64,000 bases of DNA from Clostridium prolinivorans (GCF_004011155.1 NZ_RJWG01000012.1:1-64000), one strand, 5' to 3'; counted from the first letter of the stretch, positions 52,861-63,417 are shown. The notes: generated from the sequence alone by a model not told the origin. A program made the numbers and translations.

Positions 52861-53914
52861 TTCTAAGTATTGTAGGAATTTCAATAATGTCTGGTTCTAA
52901 AAAATTTAAAGTAGAATCCTTAGAATTTTCATTTTTAGAAGAATCTTCAACTAAAGGTGATTTTTCTTTGTTTAAACCAGTAGCTATAAGAGTAATATGA
53001 ATTTCATCTTTCATATTTTCATCTATAGAAGCACCAAAAATTATTTCTGCTTCAGGATTAACTTCACTTCTTATATATTCAATAGCTTCGTCTATTTCGG
53101 TTAAAGATAAATCATTTCCTCCTGTTACATTTATTAAAAGTCCATTTGCACCAATTATTGCAGTTTCTAAAAGGGGACTATTTACTGCTTGTTTTGCAGC
53201 ATTAATAGCTCTTTCATCGCCCTTTGCAACACCCATTCCCATATGTGCAAGACCTGAATTTCTCATAATTGTACTTACATCAGCAAAATCAAGATTTATA
53301 AGGCCAGGAATATTTATTATATTTGAAATACTTTGTATACCTATTTTTAAAACATCATCTGCCGCAGAAAAAGCCTCTATTATAGTCATTTTTTTTGTGG
53401 CTATATTTAAAAGATTTTTGTTTAATATAACTATGAGAGAATCTACATTTTCTTTAAGTTTTTCAATTCCTTTAACGGCATTAGACATTCTTTTAGAACC
53501 TTCAAATGGGAAAGGCTTTGTAACTATACCAACAGTAAGTATTCCAAGTTCTTTTGCAATACGAGCTATTACAGGAGTAGCACCTGTACCAGTACCTCCG
53601 CCCATTCCAGCAGTTAAAAATATCATGTCTGCTCCCATTAAGGCTTCACGTATTTCATTTTCGCTCTCTTCTGCTGCTTTTTCACCTATTTCAGGGACAG
53701 CGCCTGCACCGAGACCTTTTGTAAGTTTGGTACCTATTTGTATAACTCTATTTGCTTTTGAAGATCTAATACTTTTTAAATCTGTATTAGCAATAATAAA
53801 TTCAACACCTTTCATGCCGGAATCAATCATTCTATGTACAGCGTTATTTCCGCCGCCTCCTACTCCTACTACTTTAATGTTGGCAGGGAAGGTTGAAAAA
53901 ACATCCATATCCAT
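52847..53914 (-). CDS. ftsZ: FtsZ cell-division GTPase (possible second copy)
   Basis: 355 residues. GTP-binding [14 protein letters not shown], tubulin signature GMGGGTGTG (residues 103-111), synergy loop [11 protein letters not shown] and a C-terminal peptide [10 protein letters not shown] for FtsA/SepF/EzrA binding. No ftsA, sigE-spoIIGA or other division gene is adjacent, whereas clostridial ftsZ is usually in such clusters. Some segments differ from typical ftsZ ([30 protein letters not shown]). So this is either the only ftsZ, relocated, or a paralogue. AAGGGAGG site. Confidence 0.92.
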   Translation of the reverse strand: MDMDVFSTFPANIKVVGVGGGGNNAVHRMIDSGMKGVEFIIANTDLKSIRSSKANRVIQIGTKLTKGLGAGAVPEIGEKAAEESENEIREALMGADMIFLTAGMGGGTGTGATPVIARIAKELGILTVGIVTKPFPFEGSKRMSNAVKGIEKLKENVDSLIVILNKNLLNIATKKMTIIEAFSAADDVLKIGIQSISNIINIPGLINLDFADVSTIMRNSGLAHMGMGVAKGDERAINAAKQAVNSPLLETAIIGANGLLINVTGGNDLSLTEIDEAIEYIRSEVNPEAEIIFGASIDENMKDEIHITLIATGLNKEKSPLVEDSSKNENSKDSTLNFLEPDIIEIPTILRRKKI

Positions 53915-54116
53915 TAAAAATTTCCTCCCTTGTAATCATCTATTTTATATTTTACTGAATTTTATAAAAACACCATTATATTTATATAAATATAATAATT
54001 TCACTTACAGCTAAATTCAATTATATAATAATTATAAAAATTCATATTAAATTAAGATTAGTTAAGTTTTACAGTGATTTTCTAATATATACATAAAATT
54101 TCGCTACAAGTTAATA

Positions 54117-54145
54117 TTTACATGATAGTATAAATTTAGTACAAT
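54117..54145 (+). promoter_or_regulatory. Promoter of the XRE/ImmA pair
   Basis: TTTACA (54117-54122), 17 bases, TACAAT (54140-54145), 78 bases before the regulator start. No obvious operator repeat seen; the rest of 53915-54222 is AT-rich. Confidence 0.62.
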
Positions 54146-54222
54146 TACAATAAGAAAAATATAAATAAATAAATAATTTATAAATAAAAATGGATTTGTT
54201 TATTTATAATAGGAGTGAAACC

Positions 54223-54588
54223 ATGAATCTGGGAAGTACTATTAAAGCTTATAGACTTAGTAAAAAAATAACATTAAAAGAACTTGCAGAAAAAGTAGGA
54301 ATTACAGCTTCTTTTTTATCTGATATTGAAAATAATAAAAAACAACCAAGTGTAGAAACTTTAGGAAAGCTTGCAGAAGCTTTTAATATACCTTTGTATA
54401 TGCTATTTAAGGATACAAGTAATGAAGAAATTTCTCAAAAGATAGATGAAAAACCTTTAAATCAAAATTCTTTTATACTTCAAGCAGAAGCCTTATTTCT
54501 TAGTGATAATTTAACTAAAGAAGATAAAGAAGCTATTTTTAAAGATATTACGGACCTTTACTGGAAAGCAAAGGGACTTGCAAAATAG
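54223..54588 (+). CDS. XRE-family transcriptional regulator (ImmR-like)
   Basis: 121 residues. N-terminal Cro/C1 helix-turn-helix (residues ~6-60: LGSTIKAYRLSKKITLKELA, ASFLSDIENNKKQPSVETL). The C-terminal half is acidic and unassigned. ATG 54223 with AGGAGTG before it. It is 10 bases before an ImmA-type protease gene. Pairs like this (ImmR/ImmA of ICEBs1, DdrO/IrrE) are de-repressed when the protease cuts the repressor. Confidence 0.88.
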   Translation: MNLGSTIKAYRLSKKITLKELAEKVGITASFLSDIENNKKQPSVETLGKLAEAFNIPLYMLFKDTSNEEISQKIDEKPLNQNSFILQAEALFLSDNLTKEDKEAIFKDITDLYWKAKGLAK

Positions 54589-54598
54589 AGAGGATTAT

Positions 54599-55021
54599 AT
54601 GGGATACGAAAGAATTGTTAAAAATGCAAATGAAATTACACAAACCTTTGGCACTAAAGACCCATTTATTATATCAGAAAAATTAGGCATACCTATTATA
54701 TATCGTGAATATGGAAGTGCAATTAAAGGATATTGTATTAAAATTTTTGATAAACTTCATATTGTTATAAATTCTAATTTTAATCTTAAAGCGCAAAAAA
54801 TTATTTGCGCTCATGAATTAGGGCATGCCTTATTGCATACAGAATTTTTACATCCAATTTTTACAGCTTCTTTTGATGAAGGTGGAAACAGTGAATTAGA
54901 ACATGAAGCTAATATTTTTGCATTAGCACTTCTTCTTGATGAAAAAAGTTTAAACATAAAAATTTCAGATATGAGTAATTATTTAATTATGGGAATATTT
55001 AATGATAACTTAAAGATATAA
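54599..55021 (+). CDS. ImmA/IrrE-family metallopeptidase
   Basis: 140 residues, COG2856 type. Zinc motif H72-ELG-H76 (CAHELGHALLHTEF), downstream Glu in LEHEANIFALALLLDE. Likely cleaves the partner XRE repressor encoded just upstream in answer to stress (family inference). No phage or ICE genes surround it. ATG 54599 with AGAGAGG; TTG 54578 has none. Confidence 0.88.
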   Translation: MGYERIVKNANEITQTFGTKDPFIISEKLGIPIIYREYGSAIKGYCIKIFDKLHIVINSNFNLKAQKIICAHELGHALLHTEFLHPIFTASFDEGGNSELEHEANIFALALLLDEKSLNIKISDMSNYLIMGIFNDNLKI

Positions 55022-55087
55022 TTGGTATAAAAAATATGTATATTTTAAAATACATAAATAAATACATAAATTATTTTGTAAATTAAT

Positions 55088-55138
55088 AAATCATGCATAA
55101 AATAGGTTTAAAAATTTTTATGCATGATTTTTATTTTT
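55088..55138. terminator. Bidirectional hairpin terminator, relative of the dispersed hairpin
   Basis: AAATCATGCATAAAA (55088-55102) pairs with TTTTTATGCATGATTT (55115-55130), T-rich tail. Arms share CAT(G/T)CATAAA with the copies at 2249, 32845 and 36478. Confidence 0.78.
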
Positions 55139-55895
55139 AATTATCTTTTATTTCTAAAACTACAGGACAGTGGTCTGATCCTAAAACTTCTGTATGTATT
55201 TGGCTATCGATAATTCTATCTTTTAAAGCTTCTGAAACTAAAAAGTAATCTATCCTCCAACCTGAATTGTTTTTTCTTGCATTAAATCTATAAGACCACC
55301 AAGAATATATTCCTTCTTTATCTGGATAAAGATAACGGAAGGTATCTATAAAACCAGCATTTAAAAGTTCAGTAAATTTGCCCCTTTCTTCATTAGTAAA
55401 ACCAGCATTTTTTCTATTATTATTAGGGTTTTTAAGATCTATTTCATTGTGTGCAACATTTAAATCTCCACAAATTATAAGAGGTTTCTTTTTTTCGAGA
55501 TTTTTTAAAAAATTTCTAAATTCATCTTCCCAAACCATTCTGTAATCTAATCTAGCTAAATTTTCTTTTGAATTTGGAGTATATACTGTAATAAAATAAA
55601 AATCTTCATACTCAAGAGTTATAACTCTACCTTCTTTATCATGTTCTTCTATACCTATTCCATAGGATACAGAAATTGGCTCTTTTTTAGTAAATATTGC
55701 AGTACCGGAATAACCCTTTCTTTCTGCATAATTCCAATATTGATAATATCCTTCAAGATGTAAATCAATTTGTCCTTTTTGAAGCTTACTTTCTTGTATA
55801 GCAAAAATATCTGCATTTATTTTATTAAAATAGTCTAAAAACCCTTTATTTATACAGGCTCTTAATCCATTTACATTCCATGAAACAAATTTCAT
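55137..55895 (-). CDS. xth: Exodeoxyribonuclease III
   Basis: 252 residues, EEP nuclease fold, ExoA/XthA. Catalytic segments: [21 protein letters not shown] (Glu), [21 protein letters not shown], and [11 protein letters not shown] at the end. AP endonuclease and 3'-5' exonuclease in base-excision repair. Monocistronic. Confidence 0.95.
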   Translation of the reverse strand: MKFVSWNVNGLRACINKGFLDYFNKINADIFAIQESKLQKGQIDLHLEGYYQYWNYAERKGYSGTAIFTKKEPISVSYGIGIEEHDKEGRVITLEYEDFYFITVYTPNSKENLARLDYRMVWEDEFRNFLKNLEKKKPLIICGDLNVAHNEIDLKNPNNNRKNAGFTNEERGKFTELLNAGFIDTFRYLYPDKEGIYSWWSYRFNARKNNSGWRIDYFLVSEALKDRIIDSQIHTEVLGSDHCPVVLEIKDN

Positions 55896-56029
55896 TTATA
55901 TCACTCTCTCATTCTCTTTTTAAATTTATTTTTGAAGATACTTATTGATATTTTATTATAAAGAATAATATTTATCAATTAGTTTTATAGCTAAAATTAA
56001 TATTTCACAAATTATAAGTAAAAATGGCT

Positions 56030-56186
56030 GTCGTAAAATATAAGTTAGTTTGAAATTAAGCTATAATAAATAAAATATGTGTAATTAGAGTTTTAGACTT
56101 ATCTTAATACTTATTACAGATATTTTATTTATTTTTCTTATAGATGTTAGAACTTTTATATTTCAAACTAACTTTTATTTTTTTAT
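56030..56186. repeat. Long imperfect hairpin, MITE-like
   Basis: Outer arms TAAGTTAGTTTGAAAT (56041-56056) and ATTTCAAACTAACTTTTA (56160-56177). Inner arms AATAAATAAAATATGTGTAAT (56065-56085, first 20 pair) and ATTACAGATATTTTATTTAT (56113-56132). The element opens GGCTGTCGTAAAATA, like some IS ends. It could fold as one 150-base RNA hairpin. It lies between xth and the next minus-strand gene, so may also end transcription. Confidence 0.65.
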
Positions 56187-56200
56187 AGATATATATATGA

Positions 56201-57520
56201 TTAATTAATATAAAGATTTTTATTTTTTACTATATGTTTTAAAACATTTATAAAATAGTCAATTTCGAAAAAACTGTTATAAAGTCCAAAACTAGCTCTT
56301 ATCATACCAGGTCTTTTTTGCTTAGAATCTTTAATAAAATTTAAAGATTCTTCTTTTGAAATATTTAAAAGTTCTTGAACATAGGGCTGTGCACAAAAAC
56401 ATCCTGTTCTTACAGCTATTCCTGCTTTAGAAGATAATATTTCAGCAACCTTACTATGATGAATACCTTTTATATTAAATGGAATAATTGCTACTTTGTT
56501 ATTTAAATTATCTAAATCTCCATAAAGCTCCACGTCTTCTATGTTTTTAAGAGCTGATACAGTATAACGAAGCAGGGCATTTTCATAAGATTCTATATTA
56601 TTCATACCTATTTGATTTAATGTATTAATAGCTGCAACTAAAGCTATTACTCCCATAACATTAGGAGTACCTGCTTCTTCATTGTTTGGAGGATCATTCC
56701 AAATTACATAGTCATGAGTTACAAAATCTACAGTGCCTCCACCTTTGTAATGAGGTTCTCCCTTTTTAAAGATTTCTTTAGGACCTATTAAAACTCCTAT
56801 TCCAAAAGGTGCATACATTTTATGAGCAGAAAAAACTAAAAAATCTATATGCTCTAAAGAGTCTTGATTTTTCATATCCATAGGTACATGGGGGACCAAT
56901 TGAGCACCATCTACTAATATTTTAGCCGCATATTGATGTGCAAGACGTGCGACATCATAAATAGGATTTAAAAAGCCAGTAACATTAGAAGCACCAGAAA
57001 TTGTTACAAGTTTTACATTGCCTTTATAATTTATTAATTTTTGTTCTAGGTCTTCCATAGATAAACGTCCATTTTTATCTAACTTTATATAATCTAACTT
57101 ATATTTATCACGCCAAGGCAAGTCATTTGAATGATGTTCCATGTTTGTACTTAAAATTACACATTCATTATTTTTGTCGCAAAGTCTATAAGAGAGTTTA
57201 TTTATACCCTCAGTAGTATTTTTTACATATATAACTGTATTATATTTTTCATCTGCTTTTACAAAGTTTAAAACTATTTTTCTTGAATTTTCATATAAAT
57301 TAGAAGAAATTTGTGATTTGTAACCTTTACCTCTATTTATAGAAGAATACCAGGGAGAAAAATCTATAATTTCTTTAAGTACAGATACAAAAGGAGGAGT
57401 TGTAGCAGCATTATCAAAATTTATATAAGTTGAGGAGTTTCCATTTGATAAAGGAACTTTTGTATCTACACCTACTATCATATTTCTATAAGGAGAAGTA
57501 TAAGACCAATAACCTAACAT
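56201..57520 (-). CDS. Class V aminotransferase, cysteine desulfurase-like
   Basis: 439 residues. SufS/CsdA-type fold. N-terminal INFDNAATTPP, PLP pocket HHSNDLPWR, VDGAQLVPH, PLP lysine K234 in SAHKMYAPFGIG, and active-loop cysteines in VRTGCFCAQPYVQ. It has an added C-terminal segment with LNFIKDSKQKRPGMIRASFG. Could give sulfur or selenium, but no iron-sulfur genes adjoin. The ATG at 57520 is used; ATG 57526 and GTG 57529 lie inside the AGGTGATG site. Confidence 0.88.
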   Translation of the reverse strand: MLGYWSYTSPYRNMIVGVDTKVPLSNGNSSTYINFDNAATTPPFVSVLKEIIDFSPWYSSINRGKGYKSQISSNLYENSRKIVLNFVKADEKYNTVIYVKNTTEGINKLSYRLCDKNNECVILSTNMEHHSNDLPWRDKYKLDYIKLDKNGRLSMEDLEQKLINYKGNVKLVTISGASNVTGFLNPIYDVARLAHQYAAKILVDGAQLVPHVPMDMKNQDSLEHIDFLVFSAHKMYAPFGIGVLIGPKEIFKKGEPHYKGGGTVDFVTHDYVIWNDPPNNEEAGTPNVMGVIALVAAINTLNQIGMNNIESYENALLRYTVSALKNIEDVELYGDLDNLNNKVAIIPFNIKGIHHSKVAEILSSKAGIAVRTGCFCAQPYVQELLNISKEESLNFIKDSKQKRPGMIRASFGLYNSFFEIDYFINVLKHIVKNKNLYIN

Positions 57521-57728
57521 ATACATCACCTGCTTTAACTTTTATTTATAATTATTATATGAATTTAGGAATGCATTGTGATTTTAATAATAAAATAGAA
57601 ATAAATACAAAATTGTTTTTATTTAAATTTTGAATAATATTATGTAAAATTATACCAAAAAATGTTTATGTATAGGCTTTTACATGATATACTTATAATG
57701 TATTTAATTATACTGGGGAAGTGTTATT

Positions 57729-60700
57729 ATGGATTTTATAAATAATAGATACAGAATTTTAAAAAATATAAGGCAAAATAGATTAATATCTTCTTATCTT
57801 GCAGCTGATATGAAAAAAAACTTTAAAGCGGTACAATTGAATATTATAAATTCTGAATATCTTCCTGATAAATTATTAGATTATTATATTAAAGAATTTA
57901 TGACTCTTACAACTATTAAAGATAAAAATATTGTAAAGTTATATGATTTTGACATTATAAAAACTATTGATAATAAAAGGATAGATAATAGACAATATTT
58001 TTATGTTAATGAAAATTTTGAATCAAATAATAATTTTTTAGATAGCATAAAAGATTTAGATTATGATAAAATATTAGACTTATTTGTAGAAATTTGCCAA
58101 AGTATCAATTATCTGCATTTAAGAAATTTTGTTTATGGGGATATAAATATAAATAATATATATATAGATGGTTTAAATATTAAACTTAAAGATATAGCTA
58201 CTTTGAAGCTTGAAAGTTATTATCATTGGAATTCAAAAGAAAACGAACTTATATTTAAAGCTCCAGAAGTAATAGCAGAGGAAAAATTTTCAGTATCATC
58301 AGATATTTATTCTTTGGGAGTACTTTTGCTTTTTATGTGCCAAAAGGAAAACAAAGAAAATAATAATATATTAAATCAAGTAATTAAATTAAAAAATTTA
58401 AAAGACAACTATAAAAGTTTTTCTAAAAACAATGTGCTGTTTTTAGAAAAAATAAGCACAATTGTACAAAAGATGATTGAAAGTGATGTAAATAAAAGAT
58501 ATAAGAGTATTAATGAAGTTATAAAGGATATAAATAAAATTTTTAATAAAAATTATAAAGCTCATAATAAAAAACAATTAAAGAAATTAAATTTTAAAAC
58601 AAAACTTGTAGGAAGAGAATATGAAATAAATGCTATTTTTAATATGTATAATTCTATAGAAAGGATGCAATTTTCAAAAAATCTTGCAATAGTTCATGGT
58701 GAATCTGGTATAGGAAAAACTAAATTTTTAAGAGAAATAGAGTATATATTTTCAATGAAAAATGTTAATGTATACTCAAATTTTATATCAGATAATATAA
58801 ATTTCTTTAAGAACAAAGCTTTTTTAGAAATTTTAAAAACAATTATAGATGAATGTGAAGCAGAAACATTTAAAAGATATGAATCTGAACTTGTAAAATT
58901 TATACCTTCACTTGAAGATAAAAATAATAATAATGTATTTGTAGATTATTTATTAGATAGTAAAGAAAAAATCAAAGTATTAAATACTATATCTTCTTTT
59001 ATAAGTGATTTTATAAAAGGAAAGCCTGCAATATTTATAATGGATAATTTACATATGGCAAGTGAATTTTCAATAGATATTTTGGAGTATATGCATTTAA
59101 GAAATCCAAATATTATGTTTATAGTGTCTTATTGCGATGGAGAAGTTACTTACAACAAAAGATTAGTACAATTTTTATCTAAAACTGCAAATAAATCTAA
59201 TGTTTTAGACATACAGCTTAGAGGACTTAATAAAAAAGATTCCATAGATATGATACAAGATATATTAAGAAGTCCTATTAAATTAGAAAACTTTGGAGGG
59301 AGAATTTTTTCAAAAACTTATGGTAATCCATTATTTATAGTTGAAACTTTAAAAAATTTATTTGCTGAAAAAATTTTATATATAGATGAAGATTCTGGAA
59401 ATTGGATTAATAAATATGATTATGATTATAATAAAATGCCTGTGCCTTCTAATATGGAACAAGCAGTGCTTGCACAAATTAAAGGAATAGATGAATTAAG
59501 TTTAAATATTCTTAATATTGTATCTATATTTAATACAGGTATATCTTTAGAAACTTTAAACAATATTATTCAAAATGATAAAAAAGTTGTGGAGCAACAT
59601 ATAGAAGATTTAGAGGGTAGAGGAATATTATGCCAAAAGATAGAAGATAGCGGCTTTGTTTACGATTTTTCAAATAAAATTTTAAAAATGTTAATAGAAA
59701 AGAAAATAGAAAAAGATTATAAAAAAAATATTCACAAACTTGCTGCTAATCTTTTAGAAAAGCAATATATAAATGAAAGTGTAAATAGTGAAGAATTTAT
59801 ATATCATTTAGAAAAATCTGATCAAAAAGAAAAAATAATTAAATATTGCCTTGAAAATGCAGATAAAATGGAAAACTATAAAAACAGAATAGATGCTGTA
59901 AAAAATCTTAAAAAAGTTATTTCTATAATGGAAGATGAATTAAGCCTAAGAAAAATAAAAATACTTTTTAGAATAGGTAGAATTTACGAAGAATTAGGAA
60001 ACTGGACAAATTCTATAGAATATTATAATGAAGCTGAAAATTTAGCAAGAGAAATTAAAGATAATATATATGAAATTCAAGCAATAAATAAAATAGCAAA
60101 TATATTTCTCTATAAAAATGATACTTTAAAAGCTTTAAATTATATAGAAAAAGCAGAAAAAATTATATACAGTTCTGATTTCCTAAATAAATATACAGAA
60201 GAATATTTAGAATATAAAGAAATTCAAGTAAGACTATATTATATAACACAGAAATATAAGGAAATAGAGGAAATTTGTAAAAATTGTATAGAATTGTGTG
60301 GAGAAAAATATAATAAGTTAAAAGGTCTTTTTTATAAAAATTTAGGAAATTATTACTTACATAAAGGGAATATTGAACAAGCTCTTAATTACTATAATGA
60401 AAGTAAAATTTGTTTTGAAAAGTCTCAATATACTGAGGGCATAGCAACAATTCTTAATAATATTGCAGTTGTTTATGAAGATTATTATCAAGATAATGAA
60501 AAGAGTATGGAATATATTTTAAATACAATAGATATCTGTGAAAAAAATCATATTGTGGTTTTAGAAGTTGTAGCTTTAACTAATTTAGCATCTTTTTACT
60601 ATGATAGCTGGAATTATGATTTGGCGCTTCAATATTTTTTAGAAGCTGTTGAAAAAGGTAAATCTATAGAGCTTGAAAGTAATATATTTTATTGTTATAA

Positions 60701-63164
60701 CTATTTATCCAATATATATTTAAATACAGGAGAATATAAAAAAGCTTATGAATATTTTTTATTAGCACAAAATGAATTAAAAAATTATCCAGAGCAAGGC
60801 AAAGATATCGGATTATACTATAAAATGGGAGCTGAGCTTTTATATAGTTTTGGAGATAATGAAAAAGCTAAGGAATATATACTAAAAGCTTTAGATATAT
60901 ATAAAGATAGTAAAGCTATACAAAAATGGGAAAGCCTTGTATTATATCAATATATAGATATTTGTATAAAAGAAGAAGAAAATAGTGTTATAGAAAATAT
61001 CGATATAATAAAAAATATTATATCTAATTTTAAAAATCCTTTAAAAAAATTAGATATACTTTGTAATACTGCTATACTTTTATATAAAAAAGGTTTTATT
61101 AAATTAACAGAAATAGTATTTAAAGAAACAAAAAATATAAAAGTAGATTATATAACAAATAGAATCAGAGTTATGATTTTGTTTTTAACAGGTATTTTAA
61201 GAAAAAATAGGAATAAACTTAAATATTTAAATTTAGCTTTAGACATTATTAAAAAAGAGAGAGAAAAAGTATTACATTCAAATATCTGCTGTGCATTAGG
61301 AGATTATTATTTATTGAAAAAAGATTACTTTTATGCTGCTAATTATTATTTTGAAGCGTCAGAAATTATTAAATCTGCTACTTTGCAAATTCCAGATGAA
61401 TTTAAGGTTAAGTTTATGAATATGCCAGGAACTATAAATAGTTTTATTATGCTTATGAGCATGAGAAAAATTAACAATCATGATGATTTATTTAATCACA
61501 AAGAGAATAAATTATTAATAAAAGGTATAAAAGAACTTAATGTATTATTTGACTATGAAGAATTTGGAGAAATACTTACTAATAAAGATTTTATAAGATC
61601 TGCTAAAAAGATATATAGTTCATCTTTGCCTAAAGGAATAAGAGGAGTTAAAGATATAATTAAAAATCTTTATTCAGATCCGCTTAAAAATTTAGATATA
61701 ATAGCTAAATATCTTGCAAGTGTTACATTAGCAACACGAAGTCTGATTTTAGTAGATGATTATGATCAAAATTATTATGCAATAGCATCAAATGATGGAA
61801 ATAACCAAGTGCCCTTAAGTAAATACCTGCTTGAAACTGTTAGAGTGTTAAAAGAGCCTATTTTAATAACAGAAAACCTTATTGATGATAACAATTCTAA
61901 TTTTGTTCATATTCTTCAAGGTAAAAAAGCAGTTATTTGTATACCCATAATAATGAATTCTCAGGATATGAATTTTAACTTAAAAGAAAATAAAAGAAAG
62001 AATTCTTTTACAAATAAATTTATAAAAGGATATATATACCTTGAGTCAGATAGAACTTTAAATAATTTTAACAAAGAAGGATTAAAAAAATGTATTGAAG
62101 TTTCAAGATTGGCAGGCTTTATTATAGAAAAATATCAATTTCAAATAAGCTCATCTATGGATAAACTTACAGGTGCTTTAACCAGAAAAGCTTTAGAAGA
62201 TGCTTTGACAGAGCACATAGACTTAACTGACGAAATTAATGGAAAGTTTTCCATAATAATGGTAGATCTAGATCTATTTAAACATATAAATGATAGATTT
62301 GGGCATCAAACTGGAGATGAAGTTTTAAGGAAAGTATGTTCTATAATAAAAAATAATATAAGAAAAGATGATATATTTGGAAGATATGGTGGAGAGGAAT
62401 TTATAATTGTACTTCCTCAAACTGATTCAAAAGATGCTTTAGCTGTTGCAGAAAAACTTAGGGAAAAAATTGAAAAAGCTAAAATATTAGGAGATAATAT
62501 ACCTGTAACAGTGAGCATGGGTATTGCCTCTTATCCAGAACATGCTAAATGGAAACAAGAAATTATTGAAAAAGCAGATCAGGCTTTATATGTTTCTAAA
62601 GAACTTGGTAGAAATCAATGTAATGTATGGAGCAACAAATTTTCAACTAAAGTTAAAGGAACTGATAAACTTACAGGTATAGTTTCAGGAAATACTGTAC
62701 AAGATTCAAGAAATGTTCTAGCAATGCTTGATATAATAGAAATTATAAAAAAGGAGGATATTATTGAAAACAAGATATTTAATTATCTTGGAAGAATTAT
62801 TGAAATTACAGAGTCAGATTATGGAGTTTTTTTCCTTGTAGAAAATAAAAGAATAAAAAAAGAATATGCAAGAAAGGTTTTTGAGGAAAAATGGGAAGAA
62901 ATATATAGTTATAATTTAGATGCAATAAATTCTGTAATAGATAATAAACAAGGTGTATATATGCTTGATTGGGATGAAAATTTAAAATATGATTCTATAA
63001 CTGGAATACCTGAGTGGAATTCTATATGTGTAGTGCCTCTTATAAAAAATGGTGATATTAAAGGAGTACTGTATCTTTCAGTATCTACAAAGAAAAAAGA
63101 ATTTAAATTTGAAGAATTTAATTTTATAAGTACATTAGGGGATTTAGGATCTCTAATGTTATAA
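57729..63164 (+). CDS. Giant pseudokinase-ATPase-TPR-GAF-GGDEF-GAF protein
   Basis: 1811 residues, no membrane helix or signal peptide seen. Order: residues 1-~275 Ser/Thr kinase-like but degraded (VAxK Lys replaced in KAVQLNII; HRDxxxxN reads YGDININN; DFG reads KDI); ~290-560 STAND/AAA-like ATPase, Walker A GESGIGKT 324-331, Walker B-like PAIFIMDNLH; ~700-1180 TPR-type repeats (ALNYYNESKICFEKSQYTEG, ALQYFLEAVEKGKSIELE); ~1290-1450 GAF-like; ~1475-1640 GGDEF with active GGEEF at 1554-1558 and inhibitory RKDD I-site five residues before; ~1670-1811 second GAF. Likely a c-di-GMP synthase tuned by signals sensed by the other domains. Confidence 0.87.
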   Translation: MDFINNRYRILKNIRQNRLISSYLAADMKKNFKAVQLNIINSEYLPDKLLDYYIKEFMTLTTIKDKNIVKLYDFDIIKTIDNKRIDNRQYFYVNENFESNNNFLDSIKDLDYDKILDLFVEICQSINYLHLRNFVYGDININNIYIDGLNIKLKDIATLKLESYYHWNSKENELIFKAPEVIAEEKFSVSSDIYSLGVLLLFMCQKENKENNNILNQVIKLKNLKDNYKSFSKNNVLFLEKISTIVQKMIESDVNKRYKSINEVIKDINKIFNKNYKAHNKKQLKKLNFKTKLVGREYEINAIFNMYNSIERMQFSKNLAIVHGESGIGKTKFLREIEYIFSMKNVNVYSNFISDNINFFKNKAFLEILKTIIDECEAETFKRYESELVKFIPSLEDKNNNNVFVDYLLDSKEKIKVLNTISSFISDFIKGKPAIFIMDNLHMASEFSIDILEYMHLRNPNIMFIVSYCDGEVTYNKRLVQFLSKTANKSNVLDIQLRGLNKKDSIDMIQDILRSPIKLENFGGRIFSKTYGNPLFIVETLKNLFAEKILYIDEDSGNWINKYDYDYNKMPVPSNMEQAVLAQIKGIDELSLNILNIVSIFNTGISLETLNNIIQNDKKVVEQHIEDLEGRGILCQKIEDSGFVYDFSNKILKMLIEKKIEKDYKKNIHKLAANLLEKQYINESVNSEEFIYHLEKSDQKEKIIKYCLENADKMENYKNRIDAVKNLKKVISIMEDELSLRKIKILFRIGRIYEELGNWTNSIEYYNEAENLAREIKDNIYEIQAINKIANIFLYKNDTLKALNYIEKAEKIIYSSDFLNKYTEEYLEYKEIQVRLYYITQKYKEIEEICKNCIELCGEKYNKLKGLFYKNLGNYYLHKGNIEQALNYYNESKICFEKSQYTEGIATILNNIAVVYEDYYQDNEKSMEYILNTIDICEKNHIVVLEVVALTNLASFYYDSWNYDLALQYFLEAVEKGKSIELESNIFYCYNYLSNIYLNTGEYKKAYEYFLLAQNELKNYPEQGKDIGLYYKMGAELLYSFGDNEKAKEYILKALDIYKDSKAIQKWESLVLYQYIDICIKEEENSVIENIDIIKNIISNFKNPLKKLDILCNTAILLYKKGFIKLTEIVFKETKNIKVDYITNRIRVMILFLTGILRKNRNKLKYLNLALDIIKKEREKVLHSNICCALGDYYLLKKDYFYAANYYFEASEIIKSATLQIPDEFKVKFMNMPGTINSFIMLMSMRKINNHDDLFNHKENKLLIKGIKELNVLFDYEEFGEILTNKDFIRSAKKIYSSSLPKGIRGVKDIIKNLYSDPLKNLDIIAKYLASVTLATRSLILVDDYDQNYYAIASNDGNNQVPLSKYLLETVRVLKEPILITENLIDDNNSNFVHILQGKKAVICIPIIMNSQDMNFNLKENKRKNSFTNKFIKGYIYLESDRTLNNFNKEGLKKCIEVSRLAGFIIEKYQFQISSSMDKLTGALTRKALEDALTEHIDLTDEINGKFSIIMVDLDLFKHINDRFGHQTGDEVLRKVCSIIKNNIRKDDIFGRYGGEEFIIVLPQTDSKDALAVAEKLREKIEKAKILGDNIPVTVSMGIASYPEHAKWKQEIIEKADQALYVSKELGRNQCNVWSNKFSTKVKGTDKLTGIVSGNTVQDSRNVLAMLDIIEIIKKEDIIENKIFNYLGRIIEITESDYGVFFLVENKRIKKEYARKVFEEKWEEIYSYNLDAINSVIDNKQGVYMLDWDENLKYDSITGIPEWNSICVVPLIKNGDIKGVLYLSVSTKKKEFKFEEFNFISTLGDLGSLML

Positions 63165-63263
63165 GAATTATATAATGCATGGCTATTTAAGATTTAAAAT
63201 TTATGATTATTATTTATAATTGCTATTAAATCAAAGTTGCATAGTTAATTTTGATTTAATAAA

Positions 63264-63385
63264 ATGATTATCTAACAAAAAGTATTTTTTATAATTGGGT
63301 ACTATATTTTGAAGTAAATCAATAATAAATATATTACTCATTGTGTAATTAGAATTTATTTACAGCTTATTGTGGTTTAATAAAA
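63264..63385 (-). repeat. 124-bp dispersed MITE-like repeat, copy C
   Basis: Left end ATGATTATCTAACAAAAAGT; middle ACTATATTTTGAAGTAAATC then AATAATAAATATATTACTCA; right end GCTTATTGTGGTTTAATAA. Reverse orientation to A and B. Only 75 bases separate it from copy D. Confidence 0.78.
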
Positions 63386-63417
63386 AAATTAAAATATTGT
63401 ATATAATATTTTAAATT

